Below are positions 27,593 to 37,902 of a stretch of DNA of 64,000 nucleotides, one piece after another; within the stretch, counting starts at the first letter, position 1; each line of letters opens with the position of its first letter. The DNA lies in the NCBI RefSeq assembly GCF_000522985.1, contig NZ_CP007128.1, forward strand, positions 3,642,220 through 3,706,219, in the 5' to 3' direction. The notes below the pieces were generated by a model, which was not told where the DNA came from, made no database searches, and saw only the letters and a program-made list of their open reading frames with translations. The stretch is from Gemmatirosa kalamazoonensis. GTDB taxonomy: Bacteria; Gemmatimonadota; Gemmatimonadetes; Gemmatimonadales; Gemmatimonadaceae. The position numbers and the translations under genes are program-made.

Positions 27593-29341
27593 GTGCCGCA
27601 CATCGCCATCCTGCCGTCCGCCGTCGCCGACCAGATCGCCGCCGGCGAGGTCGTCGAGCGTCCCGCGTCCGTCGTGAAGGAGCTCGTCGAGAACGCGCTC
27701 GACGCCGGAGCGACCTCGGTCGACGTCGTCGTCGAGTCGGGTGGGCGCACGCTCGTGCGCGTGAGCGACGACGGCTCCGGCATGTCGCGCGACGACGCCG
27801 TCCTCGCGCTCGCGCGCCACGCGACGAGCAAGATCCGCCGCGCCGAGGATCTCGTCGGCGTGCGCAGCTTCGGCTTCCGCGGCGAGGCGCTGCCGGCGAT
27901 CTGCTCGGTGTCGCACCTCGACATCGAGACGGCGACGGCGGACGGGGAAGGGACGCGCGTCACCGCCGAGGGGGGCACCGTCCAGGAGGTGCGCGACGCG
28001 GCGCGCCGTCGCGGTACGACGGTGAGCGTGGCGCGGCTGTTCTACAACGCGCCGGCGCGCGAGAAGTTCATGCGCAGCACGCGCAGCGAGTGGCGCGGCA
28101 TCAGCGACGCCGTCGTGACCGCGGCGCTCGTTAGGCGCGACGTGCGCTTCACGCTGACGCACGACGGTCGACCCGCGCTCGCGCTGCCCGCCGCGCCGTC
28201 GCTCCGCTCGCGCGTCGCCGCGATCTTCGGCGCGCGCTACGCGGACGCGCTCGTCGACGTCGACGACGTGGCGGGAGCGATCGGCGTGTGCGGGCTCGTC
28301 GAGCGGCCGGCGGACGTCGGCACCGCGTCGCGGCGCGTGTTCCTCGTCGTGAACGGCCGCGCCGTGCGCGACGCCGGCATCGTGCGCGCCGCCGAGGCGG
28401 CGTACCGATCGACGCTCCCTTCCGGCGTGCGCCCGTCGCTGTTCCTCGACGTCACGCTCCCCGCGGACGAGGTGGACGTGAACGTCCACCCGGCGAAGGC
28501 CGAGGTCCGGTTCCGCGACCGGTGGACGGTGGAGCGCGCCGTGGAGCGGGCCGTGCGCCGCGCGTTGGGCACCCCCGACAGCGCAGCCGACGTCGGACGC
28601 GCGTGGCAGCGCGGCCTGTTGGGGGACGCGACGCCGCGGCCGATCGAGGTCGATCGCTCCGCGCTGCGCGTCGACGCGCCGCCGCCCGGTGGGTTGTTCG
28701 CCGCCGACGTGGACGTGGCCGACGCGCCGGCATCGGTGGCGACCGCGATGCGCGAGCCGGAGGAGGAGATCGCGGTGCCGCCGCTCACACAGCTGCGGCG
28801 GACGTACATGCTGTTCGAGCGCGACGACGGCGTGGTGCTCATCGATCAGCACTCCGCGCACGAGCGCGTGCTCTACGAGCAGTTCATGGGCGCGCTCGAG
28901 CGCGGCGAGGCGCCGTCGCAGCGCCTGCTCTTTCCGCTCACGCTGCACCTCGGTCCCGCGCAGGGCGACGCGTTCGACGAGCACCGCGACCTGTTCGCGC
29001 GGCTCGGCTTCGAGGTCGAGGGGTTCGGCGGCCACACGCTGCTCGTCCACAGCGTCCCCACGCCGCACCCGCGCTTCGACGCCGAGCGGTGTCTGCGCGA
29101 GACGCTCGACACGCTCACCGGCGACCGGCACGTCGGTGTGCACGCGCGCCACGAGCGGCTCGCCGCGACCGTCGCGTGCAAGGCGGCGATCAAGGCCGGC
29201 GATCCCCTCTCGCTGGACGAGATGCGCGCGCTGTTCGTCGCGCTCGCCCGCACCACGCTTCCCGCGCACGACGTGCACGGCCGCTCGACGATCGTGCAGC
29301 TCGGCTGGGACGAGGTCGACCGACGCTTCGGCCGCCGGTGA
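27593..29341 (+). CDS. mutL: DNA mismatch repair protein MutL
   Basis: A 582-residue MutL. The N-terminal GHKL ATPase is complete: VVKELVENALDAGAT, VSDDGSGMS and the FGFRGEALPAI motif. The C-terminal dimerisation domain carries DQHSAHERVLYE at 418-429, which fits the endonuclease consensus DQHAx2Ex4E with Ser for Ala. The usual partner motif C-P-H-G-R-P appears as DVHGRS, without the Cys. A nicking activity is therefore possible but not assured. No mutS is in the window. The start is GTG with TAGCTT six bases upstream. Its stop overlaps the miaA GTG. Confidence 0.95.
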   Translation: MPHIAILPSAVADQIAAGEVVERPASVVKELVENALDAGATSVDVVVESGGRTLVRVSDDGSGMSRDDAVLALARHATSKIRRAEDLVGVRSFGFRGEALPAICSVSHLDIETATADGEGTRVTAEGGTVQEVRDAARRRGTTVSVARLFYNAPAREKFMRSTRSEWRGISDAVVTAALVRRDVRFTLTHDGRPALALPAAPSLRSRVAAIFGARYADALVDVDDVAGAIGVCGLVERPADVGTASRRVFLVVNGRAVRDAGIVRAAEAAYRSTLPSGVRPSLFLDVTLPADEVDVNVHPAKAEVRFRDRWTVERAVERAVRRALGTPDSAADVGRAWQRGLLGDATPRPIEVDRSALRVDAPPPGGLFAADVDVADAPASVATAMREPEEEIAVPPLTQLRRTYMLFERDDGVVLIDQHSAHERVLYEQFMGALERGEAPSQRLLFPLTLHLGPAQGDAFDEHRDLFARLGFEVEGFGGHTLLVHSVPTPHPRFDAERCLRETLDTLTGDRHVGVHARHERLAATVACKAAIKAGDPLSLDEMRALFVALARTTLPAHDVHGRSTIVQLGWDEVDRRFGRR

Positions 29342-30270
29342 GCGCGGAGCCGATCCGCGTCGACGTGATCTGCGGGCCCACCGCGGCCGGCAAGTCCGCG
29401 CTCGCGACGTGTCTCGCGAAGCGGCATCCGATCGCGATCGTGAGCGCCGACTCGCGGCAGGTCTATCGCGGCTTCGACATCGGCACCGCGAAGCCGACGC
29501 TCGACGAGCGGTCCCGCATCCCACACTTCGGCGTCGACGTCGCCGAACCGGTCGAGCGGTACTCGGCAGCGCGCTGGGCGGCATCGTTCGACGGCTGGCT
29601 GGACGACGCACGCTCACTCGGTCGGCGCGCGCTGGTCGTCGGCGGTACGGGCCTCTACCTCCGCGCGATCGCCGCGCCGCTGTTCGAGGAGCCACCGCTC
29701 GACCCCGTCGCGCGACGCGCGCTGCAGGCGCAGCTCGACTCGCTGTCGACGGACGAGCTGCGCCGGTGGGTCGCCGCGATCGATCCCGCGCGCGCGCACC
29801 TCGGCCGCACGCAGCTGCTGCGCGCCGTGGAGGTCGCCGTGCTCACCGGGCGGCGCGTCAGCGACCTCCACGCCGAGGCGGCGCGCACCTCGCGCCACGC
29901 GCTTCGCTACCTTGTGGTCGATCCGGGACGCGAGGTGCTGCGCGCGCGGATCGCCGAACGCGCGGACGCGATGCTCGCGGTCGGCTGGACGGACGAGGTG
30001 CGTGGGCTCGTCGATGTCGTGCCCGACGACGCGCCCGCCTGGAACGGCACGGGCTACGAGACGCTGCGTCGTCACGTGCGCGGGGAGATCCCGCTCGACG
30101 TGGCGCGCGAGCGGATCGTGGTGGAGACGCGACAGTACGCGAAGCGGCAGCGCACGTGGTTCCGGCATCAGCTCCACGGCGCCGACGTGACGTGGCTCGA
30201 CCCGCTCCGCCCCGACGCGTCGGCGATCGCCGATGCGTGGCTGCACGGACAGAGGAGCACTCCAGTATGA
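29338..30270 (+). CDS. miaA: tRNA dimethylallyltransferase
   Basis: A 310-residue enzyme that adds dimethylallyl to A37 of tRNAs reading UNN codons. The P-loop GPTAAGKS is at residues 13-20, followed by the substrate motifs SADSRQVYRGFDIGTAKP, GGTGLYLRA and ETRQYAKRQRTWFR, all canonical. The mutL-miaA order is common. The GTG at 29338 makes a four-base overlap with mutL, and the stop overlaps the ATG of bshA. Confidence 0.96.
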   Translation: MSAEPIRVDVICGPTAAGKSALATCLAKRHPIAIVSADSRQVYRGFDIGTAKPTLDERSRIPHFGVDVAEPVERYSAARWAASFDGWLDDARSLGRRALVVGGTGLYLRAIAAPLFEEPPLDPVARRALQAQLDSLSTDELRRWVAAIDPARAHLGRTQLLRAVEVAVLTGRRVSDLHAEAARTSRHALRYLVVDPGREVLRARIAERADAMLAVGWTDEVRGLVDVVPDDAPAWNGTGYETLRRHVRGEIPLDVARERIVVETRQYAKRQRTWFRHQLHGADVTWLDPLRPDASAIADAWLHGQRSTPV

Positions 30271-31397
30271 ACATCGGCATCACCTGCTATCCGACGTACG
30301 GCGGCTCCGGCGCGCTCGCCACGGAGCTGGGCATGGCGCTCGCCGCGCGCGGCCACGAGGTGCACTTCATCACCTACAAGCAGCCGTTCCGGCTCCCGAG
30401 CTTCCTGCCGCGCGTGTACTTCCACGAGGTGGAGGTGAACCGGTATCCGCTGTTCGAGTTCCCGCCGTACGACCTCGCGCTCGCCGTGCGCATGCACGAG
30501 GTGATCGTGGAGCATCGGCTCGACGTGCTGCACTGCCACTACGCCATCCCGCACGCGACGAGCGCGTTCCTCGCCCGCGAGATGCTGCGCGTGGGCAAGC
30601 GCGACATCAAGGTCGTGACGACGCTCCACGGCACCGACATCACCATCGTCGGGCAGGATCCGAGCTACCAGACGATCACGAAATTCTCGATCGAGCGCTC
30701 CGACCGCATCACCGCGGTCTCGGAGTTCCTGCGCCGCGAGACGATCGCCGCGTTCGGCTGCACCGGCTGCTCGGTCGAGGTGATCCCGAACTTCATCGAC
30801 CCCGAGGTCTACGACCGCGCCGCGCATCCGCGCGCCGCGACGCTGCTGGCGCCACCGGAGATCCCGGTGCTGATGCACATCTCCAACTTCCGCGCGGTGA
30901 AGCGCGTGGTCGACGTCGTGCGCATCTTCGCGCGCGTGCGCGAGGTGATGCCCGCAGTGCTCGTGATGGTCGGCGACGGTCCGGACCGCGTGGACGCCGA
31001 GCTGGAGGCGCGAACGTTAGGCATCGACGGCGACGTGCAGTTCCTCGGCAAGATCGACGCGGTCGCGCCGCTGCTGGCGCGCGCGAACCTGTTCCTGCTG
31101 CCGAGCCGCAGCGAGTCGTTCGGCCTGAGCGCGCTCGAGGCGCTCGCGTCCGGCGTGCCGGTCGTCGGCAGCCGGGCGGGCGGCCTCCTCGAGGTCATCC
31201 GCGAGGGCGAGACCGGAGAGCTGTGCCCCGTCGGCGACGTCGACGCGATGGCCGAGGCGGCGCTCGGCATCCTGCGCGATGGCGACAAGTGGCGCACGAT
31301 GAGCGACGCGGCCGCCGCCGACGCGCGCGCGCGCTTCTCCCAGGACGCCGTCGTCAGCCAGTACGAGAAGCTCTACGAGCGCGCCGTCGGCGCCTGA
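30267..31397 (+). CDS. bshA: N-acetyl-alpha-D-glucosaminyl L-malate synthase
   Basis: A 376-residue GT4 glycosyltransferase. The BshA-specific start GITCYPTYGGSGALATELG, then HFITYKQPFRL, HCHYAIPHA, LHGTDITIVGQDPSY and the nucleotide-binding SESFGLSALEALASGVPVV identify it. BshA joins UDP-GlcNAc and malate in the first step of bacillithiol synthesis, so this organism probably uses bacillithiol as its low-molecular-weight thiol. BshB and BshC are not in the window. The ATG overlaps the miaA stop (ATGA). Confidence 0.93.
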   Translation: MNIGITCYPTYGGSGALATELGMALAARGHEVHFITYKQPFRLPSFLPRVYFHEVEVNRYPLFEFPPYDLALAVRMHEVIVEHRLDVLHCHYAIPHATSAFLAREMLRVGKRDIKVVTTLHGTDITIVGQDPSYQTITKFSIERSDRITAVSEFLRRETIAAFGCTGCSVEVIPNFIDPEVYDRAAHPRAATLLAPPEIPVLMHISNFRAVKRVVDVVRIFARVREVMPAVLVMVGDGPDRVDAELEARTLGIDGDVQFLGKIDAVAPLLARANLFLLPSRSESFGLSALEALASGVPVVGSRAGGLLEVIREGETGELCPVGDVDAMAEAALGILRDGDKWRTMSDAAAADARARFSQDAVVSQYEKLYERAVGA

Positions 31398-31421
31398 CGC
31401 TCAAACCCCACCGCGTCCCGC

Positions 31422-32186
31422 ATGTCGTTTCTCGAAGCGCTGATCCTCGGCATCGTCGAAGGGATCACCGAGTTCCTCCCGATCTCCTCCACCGCGCACC
31501 TCGTTCTCGCCAGCACGCTGCTCGGCATCGCGGACGACCCGTTCGCGAAGAGCTTCGAGATCATCATCCAGCTCGGCGCGATCCTGTCGGTGGTGGTGCT
31601 GTACTGGCGCAAGCTGCTCGACGTCGAGCTGCTGAAGAAGACGATCGTCGCGTTCATCCCGACGGGCATACTCGGCCTGACGGTCTACAAGATCGTGAAG
31701 GGCTACCTGCTCGGGAACGTATACGTCGTGCTCGGCGCGCTGCTCGTGGGCGGTCTGGTGCTCATCGCGTTCGAGCGGTTCCGGCCGAGCGACGAACGCG
31801 AGGTGGACTTCGGCGAGATCACCTACAAGCGCGCGCTGCTCATCGGGCTGTTCCAGTCGATCGCCATGATCCCCGGCGTCTCGCGCTCCGCGGCGACGAT
31901 CGTCGGCGGCTCCGCGATCGGCGTGTCGAAGCGCACGATCGTGGAGTTCTCGTTCATCCTCGCCATCCCGACCATGGCGGCGGCGACTGGGCTCGAGCTG
32001 CTGAAGGGATACAAGGATCTGCTCGGCCACTTCGACGTGCTCGCGGTCGGCTTCGTCGTCAGCTTCGTGACGGCGCTGCTCGCGATCAAGTCGTTCCTCG
32101 GCTACATCAAGCGGCACAGCTTCGCGGCGTTCGGCTGGTATCGCATCGTGCTCGCCGTCGCGTACTTCCTTGTCTTCCTCCGCTGA
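31422..32186 (+). CDS. uppP: Undecaprenyl-diphosphatase (BacA/UppP type)
   Basis: A 254-residue polytopic membrane enzyme that dephosphorylates undecaprenyl diphosphate to recycle the peptidoglycan lipid carrier. The two conserved regions EGITEFLPISSTAH (residues 13-26) and IPGVSRSAATIVGG near 150 hold the catalytic residues and are intact. Overproduction of this family gives bacitracin tolerance in other bacteria. It lies 24 bases after bshA and overlaps birA by 17 bases. Confidence 0.97.
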   Translation: MSFLEALILGIVEGITEFLPISSTAHLVLASTLLGIADDPFAKSFEIIIQLGAILSVVVLYWRKLLDVELLKKTIVAFIPTGILGLTVYKIVKGYLLGNVYVVLGALLVGGLVLIAFERFRPSDEREVDFGEITYKRALLIGLFQSIAMIPGVSRSAATIVGGSAIGVSKRTIVEFSFILAIPTMAAATGLELLKGYKDLLGHFDVLAVGFVVSFVTALLAIKSFLGYIKRHSFAAFGWYRIVLAVAYFLVFLR

Positions 32187-32985
32187 CGTCGTCGCGCCGT
32201 CGTACGACGGCGAGTCGGCGGACGCGCTCGCGCGGAGCCTCGACGTCCCGCGGCTCCTGCTCTTCTCCGACGTCTCGTCGACGATGGACGTCGCGCACGC
32301 GGCCGCGGCGCGCGGTGCCCCGGCCGGCACGCTGGTCCTCGCCGACGCGCAGAGTGCCGGACGCGGGCGGGCCGGACGACGGTGGGCGTCGCGCGCCGGT
32401 GGCGGCATCTGGCTCACGCTCGTCGAGCGCCCGGACGACGCGTCCGCGATCGAGGTGCTGTCGCTGCGGTTGGGGCTCGCCGCCGCCGCCGCGGTCGAGC
32501 CGTTCGCCGATGGACGCGTGTGCCTGAAGTGGCCGAACGACCTGTACGTCGCCGCCGGCAAGCTCGCCGGCCTGCTCGTCGAGGCCCGCTGGCGCGATGG
32601 GCGGCCGGAATGGGTGGCGATCGGGTTCGGCATGAACGTCCGCCCGCCCGAGGACGTACCCGGTGCGGGGCACTTGCGCGGCGGGACCCGGCGGCCGAGC
32701 GTGCTGCGGGCGCTCGTGCCGGCGCTGCGGCAGGCTGCTGCCCGGCGTGGGCCGCTCGACTCGGCGGAGCTGGAGGCGTTCGCGAATCGCGACGTGGCGG
32801 TCGGCCGTACGGTGAGCGCGCCGCTCGCCGGGCGGGTGGTCGGCATCTCGGCGGCCGGCGAGCTCCGGGTGGAGACGGCGGCGGGGCGGGTGGAGGCGGT
32901 CCGGCACGGCTCTCTCGTCCTCGCGGACGGGTCTTCCTTCAGCGGGTGTGACGCTCCGTCGCCCCGACGAGTTACTCCGGCATGA
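32170..32985 (+). CDS. birA: Biotin-[acetyl-CoA-carboxylase] ligase
   Basis: A 271-residue biotin protein ligase. The catalytic loop GRGRAGRRWAS, the conserved VCLKWPNDLYV and the GFGMNVRPP segment, plus a C-terminal SH3-like domain (RVVGISAAGELRVETAAG), are all present. There is no N-terminal DNA-binding winged helix, so it is the monofunctional type and unlikely to be a repressor. The TTG at 32170 lies inside the end of uppP. The next gene (ECF sigma) starts four bases before its stop. Confidence 0.92.
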   Translation: MSSSADVVAPSYDGESADALARSLDVPRLLLFSDVSSTMDVAHAAAARGAPAGTLVLADAQSAGRGRAGRRWASRAGGGIWLTLVERPDDASAIEVLSLRLGLAAAAAVEPFADGRVCLKWPNDLYVAAGKLAGLLVEARWRDGRPEWVAIGFGMNVRPPEDVPGAGHLRGGTRRPSVLRALVPALRQAAARRGPLDSAELEAFANRDVAVGRTVSAPLAGRVVGISAAGELRVETAAGRVEAVRHGSLVLADGSSFSGCDAPSPRRVTPA

Positions 32986-33530
32986 CGACGACAGACGCGG
33001 ACGCCGTACGGCTCGTCCTCGAGGGCGACGCGGAGGCGTTCAAGATCCTGGTCGACCGGTACTACGACCGCTGTCTGCGGCTCGCCACGCACCTGCTGGG
33101 TGCGGGCGGCGACGCCGAGGACGCGGTCCAGGACGCGCTGTTGCGCGCCTACCGGCACCTCGGCGCCTACCAGGAGCGCGACAAGTTCAGCGCGTGGCTG
33201 TTCCGCATCGTGGTCAACCAGTGCCGCACGCTGGGTGCGCGGCGGCGCGGGGTGCAGGCGCTCCACGAGCGCGCCTGGATCGAGCAGGGTGACGGCGAGC
33301 CGGCCGAGGAGCATCCGGCCGACCGCGAGGCGACGCGCGAGGAACTGCAGCGCGCGCTCTCTCGCCTCGACGCCGACCAGCGCGAGGCGGTGGTGCTGAA
33401 GTTCGCCGAGGACATGACCTACGACGAGATGGCCGCGGTGACCGGCGTCGGCGTCTCGGCGCTCAAGATGCGCGTTCAACGGGCGTGCAAGCGCCTTCGC
33501 GCGATGCTCACGGAGACGAACCATGTTTGA
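32982..33530 (+). CDS. ECF-type RNA polymerase sigma factor
   Basis: A 182-residue sigma factor with region 2 (FKILVDRYYDRCLRLATHLLG, then DAEDAVQDALLRAYRHL) and region 4 (LSRLDADQREAVVLKFAEDMTYDEMAAVTGVGVSALKMRVQRA), linked by a short charged spacer. It lacks regions 1 and 3, as ECF sigmas do. The overlapping downstream gene encodes a probable membrane anti-sigma factor, the usual arrangement. The ATG at 32982 overlaps the birA stop (ATGA). Confidence 0.95.
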   Translation: MTTTDADAVRLVLEGDAEAFKILVDRYYDRCLRLATHLLGAGGDAEDAVQDALLRAYRHLGAYQERDKFSAWLFRIVVNQCRTLGARRRGVQALHERAWIEQGDGEPAEEHPADREATREELQRALSRLDADQREAVVLKFAEDMTYDEMAAVTGVGVSALKMRVQRACKRLRAMLTETNHV

Positions 33531-34194
33531 CGCGCACGACGACCTCGAGACGCTCCCCCCGTCGCTCACCGCGGCGCTCCGCCGCGACGTGCGTCCGGCC
33601 CGCGGGGGAGGGCGCGACGCCGCCGTGGCCGCGATCATGGACGCCGTGCGCGACGCGCCGGCGCCGCGCCGCGGTCACCTCCGCTCCCGGCTCCTCTCGC
33701 TCCGCCCGATGCGCCCGCGGTGGGCGCTCCGGCGCGGCACGCTGTCGCCGGCGGGCGCGATGCTCGCCGCGTGTCTCACGCTGGCCGTCGGGTGGCTCGG
33801 CGCGCTCGGTGGGCAGCGCGGCATCGGCATGCGGCCGGCGAACCGCGAGGAGTCTGTCGTGCGCCCGTCCGTCATCCGCGACTCGCTGCTCGACAACGCG
33901 ATCGTCCTCGCGATCCGCGACACGGTGCGCATGGTTCGCTTCGCGCTCGAGGCGCCGGCGGCGTCGCGCGTCGCGCTCGTCGGCGACTTCACCGGGTGGG
34001 GCGCCCGCGCCGTGGAGCTGCGCCGGCGTGGCGGCGCGTGGGCGGCCGACGTGCCGTTGCGCGGTGGACGGCATCGCTTCGGGTTCGTCGTCGACGACTC
34101 GCAATGGGTCGGGGCGGCACGGGCGGCGGCGCGCGGCTTCCTCGCGGACACGCTGGCGCTCGCACCGGCCCGCGCGGTCGGCGACACGATCTGA
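33523..34194 (+). CDS. Probable membrane anti-sigma factor with a CBM48/AMPK-like domain
   Basis: A 223-residue protein overlapping the sigma gene by eight bases. Residues 1-75 are cytoplasmic and polar, one transmembrane helix spans ~75-97 (SPAGAMLAACLTLAVGWLGAL), and residues ~137-195 form an early-set/CBM48-like domain (VALVGDFTGWGARAVELRRRG, then HRFGFVVDDSQWV) on the outer side. The position after an ECF sigma gene and the topology suggest an anti-sigma factor whose external domain may sense a carbohydrate or cell-wall ligand. No zinc-binding HxxxCxxC motif is present, so this is not a ZAS-type. Role inferred from context. Confidence 0.75.
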   Translation: MFDAHDDLETLPPSLTAALRRDVRPARGGGRDAAVAAIMDAVRDAPAPRRGHLRSRLLSLRPMRPRWALRRGTLSPAGAMLAACLTLAVGWLGALGGQRGIGMRPANREESVVRPSVIRDSLLDNAIVLAIRDTVRMVRFALEAPAASRVALVGDFTGWGARAVELRRRGGAWAADVPLRGGRHRFGFVVDDSQWVGAARAAARGFLADTLALAPARAVGDTI

Positions 34195-34202
34195 CGCGAC
34201 CG

Positions 34203-34394
34203 ATGCGCGACCACTGGCTGCCGATCATCGCCGCGCTCACGCTGGTCGGCGGGTTCGCCGACCTCGCGCTCGGGGGCAACGCCGTCGCGGCGATCCTGCT
34301 CGTCGCCGGCTACTGCCTCGCGGTGCCGGCGGCGATCCTGCGCGGGCGTCTGCCACGCCGGCAGCGGGCGACGGGGCCGCGGCTGTCGCACTGA
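34203..34394 (+). CDS. Small two-helix membrane protein
   Basis: A 63-residue protein in a different frame from the preceding gene, starting at the ATG eight bases after its stop. Two hydrophobic segments (WLPIIAALTLVGGFADLAL and AVAAILLVAGYCLAVPAAIL) are followed by a short basic tail. It probably shares the sigma/anti-sigma transcript. I do not recognise a family. The reading frame is open and the codon use is like its neighbours, but a protein this short remains uncertain. Confidence 0.5.
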   Translation: MRDHWLPIIAALTLVGGFADLALGGNAVAAILLVAGYCLAVPAAILRGRLPRRQRATGPRLSH

Positions 34395-34494
34395 CCGACG
34401 AGGTCGGCGCGGATCCGCCGGGATGGCGGGATCGCCCGGCATAAGGCTTTATATAGCAGAGACTTAGCGCGCCGGACGGTGGCGTCGACCGAAC

Positions 34495-34523
34495 TTGACG
34501 CTGACCGCTCCGGCGTGTAGTTT
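34495..34523 (+). promoter_or_regulatory. groES promoter
   Basis: TTGACG (34495-34500) and TAGTTT (34518-34523) with a 17-base spacer. The expected start near 34530 lies just before the CIRCE element, so the operator would sit in the leader. Confidence 0.55.
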
Positions 34524-34533
34524 CGCCGCTGCG

Positions 34534-34560
34534 TTGGCACTCACGCAGCGTGAGTGCTAA
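34534..34560 (+). promoter_or_regulatory. CIRCE operator (HrcA binding site)
   Basis: TTGGCACTC - nine bases - GAGTGCTAA. The consensus is TTAGCACTC-N9-GAGTGCTAA, so the left half has one change and the right half is perfect. It lies 44 bases before groES. HrcA repressor bound here would keep groESL low until heat shock; hrcA is not in this window. Confidence 0.93.
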
Positions 34561-34604
34561 TAGCAGGCACACGACCCTCACTACCAATCGGAGAGGCGCA
34601 AGCA

Positions 34605-34913
<309 letters not shown>

Positions 34914-34924
34914 CGCTGCGCTGA

Positions 34925-36586
<1,662 letters not shown>

Positions 36587-36608
36587 GCCGGAGCCGTTAG
36601 GCAGAGGG

Positions 36609-36637
36609 AGGGGCGGGGGCCACGGGCTCCCGCCCCT
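36609..36637. terminator. Terminator between groEL and the LuxR-type gene
   Basis: AGGGGCGGG (36609-36617) pairs with CCCGCCCCT (36629-36637) across an 11-base loop and is followed by TCGTCGTT. The flanking genes converge, so it may work in both directions. Confidence 0.65.
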
Positions 36638-36649
36638 TCGTCGTTCACG

Positions 36650-37222
36650 CTACCCGTGCTCGATCAGCCGCGCGACGAGCTCGCGCCGCGTGCGCACGCC
36701 CGCCTTGCGGCACGCGCGCCCGACGTACTCCTGCACCGTGTGCATCGAGAGGCCGAGCGCCGCGGCGATCGCCTTCGTCGCGTCGCCGCGTGCGACGCCG
36801 CGGAGGATCTCGCGCTCGCGGGGCGAGAAGCCGAAGCGTCGCGCGACCGACGCGACGTGCGCGCCGTCGTCGTCGCTCGTGCGGTCGATGACGACGAACG
36901 TGCGCGGCGCGTCGGGATCGTCGGCCGGCGATGCCGCCGCGAGCACGTGGAGCTGATAGGTCCGTCCGTCACGCCCGTGCACGACGCGCGCGTGCTCGCC
37001 GCCGAGCGCGTGAACCACGTGCGCCACCGTCGGCGGCTCGTCGGCGCGGCGCTCCTCGGCGCGGCGCTCGTCGACGTCGGCGGTGAGCAGCGTGGCGAGC
37101 AGCGCCGTCGCCGACGCGCTGTGATGCAGCAGGCGGCCGCGCGCGTCGAACGCCAGCACGGCGGGCGCGCGCGACTCCCCAACAACGTGGGACATGACGC
37201 CGCGGCCGTCGCGTCGCATCAT
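36650..37222 (-). CDS. LuxR-type transcriptional regulator
   Basis: The C-terminal ~65 residues are a LuxR/FixJ helix-turn-helix: FGFSPREREILRGVARGDATKAIAAALGLSMHTVQEYVGRACRKAGV. The N-terminal part (APAVLAFDARGRLLHHSASATALL) looks like a PAS-type sensor fold. There is no receiver domain with a phosphorylatable Asp. The start is uncertain: I chose the ATG at 37222, with alternatives at 37276 and 37195. The gene is divergent from the lipoprotein gene at 37300, which it might control. No linked signal synthase is present. Confidence 0.8.
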   Translation of the reverse strand: MMRRDGRGVMSHVVGESRAPAVLAFDARGRLLHHSASATALLATLLTADVDERRAEERRADEPPTVAHVVHALGGEHARVVHGRDGRTYQLHVLAAASPADDPDAPRTFVVIDRTSDDDGAHVASVARRFGFSPREREILRGVARGDATKAIAAALGLSMHTVQEYVGRACRKAGVRTRRELVARLIEHG

Positions 37223-37299
37223 CGCGTCGCGATCCGCATCCGGGTCGCCGGTGCCGCCGACCGGCATGCACCGCACACTTCTACTCGGAGAACCGTCCG

Positions 37300-37839
37300 T
37301 TGCATCGCTCTCTCGTGAACGTGGTGCTGCGCGCCACCCTCTGCCTCGCTGCCGCGGCGTGCGCCGACGCGCCGTCCGCCCCCCGTCTCGCCTCGTCGTC
37401 GCCGTCCCTCGCGACCGCCGCCGCCGGCGAGAGCCGGACGTACAACGACATCAGCGTGCCCGTTCAGATGCCCGTCCGGATCCCGTGCTCGCGCGCCGGC
37501 TGGGAGATCATCCCCATGAGCGGCGTCGAGCACGCGTCCATGCAGCTCTCGTCGAACGCGACCGGTGACCTGACGCTGCGACTGCACGTCAACGCGCAGG
37601 GCGTCACGGGCGTCGGCCTCGTCACCGGCGACACGTACCGCGCGTCGGGCACGACCGAGGAGAAGTACGACTGGACCGCCGCGGCCGCGCTCGATGGGTA
37701 CTACCTGACCTACAACTTCAACGTCACAAGCGCCGGCGCGACGGGGAACATCGTCGCGCACGAGGTCCTGCATATGACGTTCGACGCGTCGGGCTACCCG
37801 TCGCTCCAGGTGACGAAGTTCGACGCGGAGTGCCACTGA
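37300..37839 (+). CDS. Predicted lipoprotein of unknown function
   Basis: A 179-residue secreted protein. The N-terminus has an Arg residue, a hydrophobic stretch and a lipobox-like LAAAAC (Cys near residue 21). The mature part is rich in Thr and Ser with beta-type patterning (HASMQLSSNATGDLTLRLHVN; GYYLTYNFNVTSAGATGNIVAHEVLHMTF) and has two further Cys. The TTG at 37300 has GGAG eight bases upstream; a GTG at 37315 is the alternative. It is divergent from the LuxR-type regulator. Confidence 0.7.
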   Translation: MHRSLVNVVLRATLCLAAAACADAPSAPRLASSSPSLATAAAGESRTYNDISVPVQMPVRIPCSRAGWEIIPMSGVEHASMQLSSNATGDLTLRLHVNAQGVTGVGLVTGDTYRASGTTEEKYDWTAAAALDGYYLTYNFNVTSAGATGNIVAHEVLHMTFDASGYPSLQVTKFDAECH

Positions 37840-37902
37840 GCGCGGGGGGCGCGAGCCGTTAGGCCCGCGCCCCACCCATCGTTCGGGCGGCGACGTCGCC
37901 GG

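Noticed and set aside
34395-34494. AT-rich stretch (TTTATATAG) as an additional groES promoter
   Set aside because: No -35 partner at the right spacing; the TTGACG/TAGTTT pair next to CIRCE is better placed.
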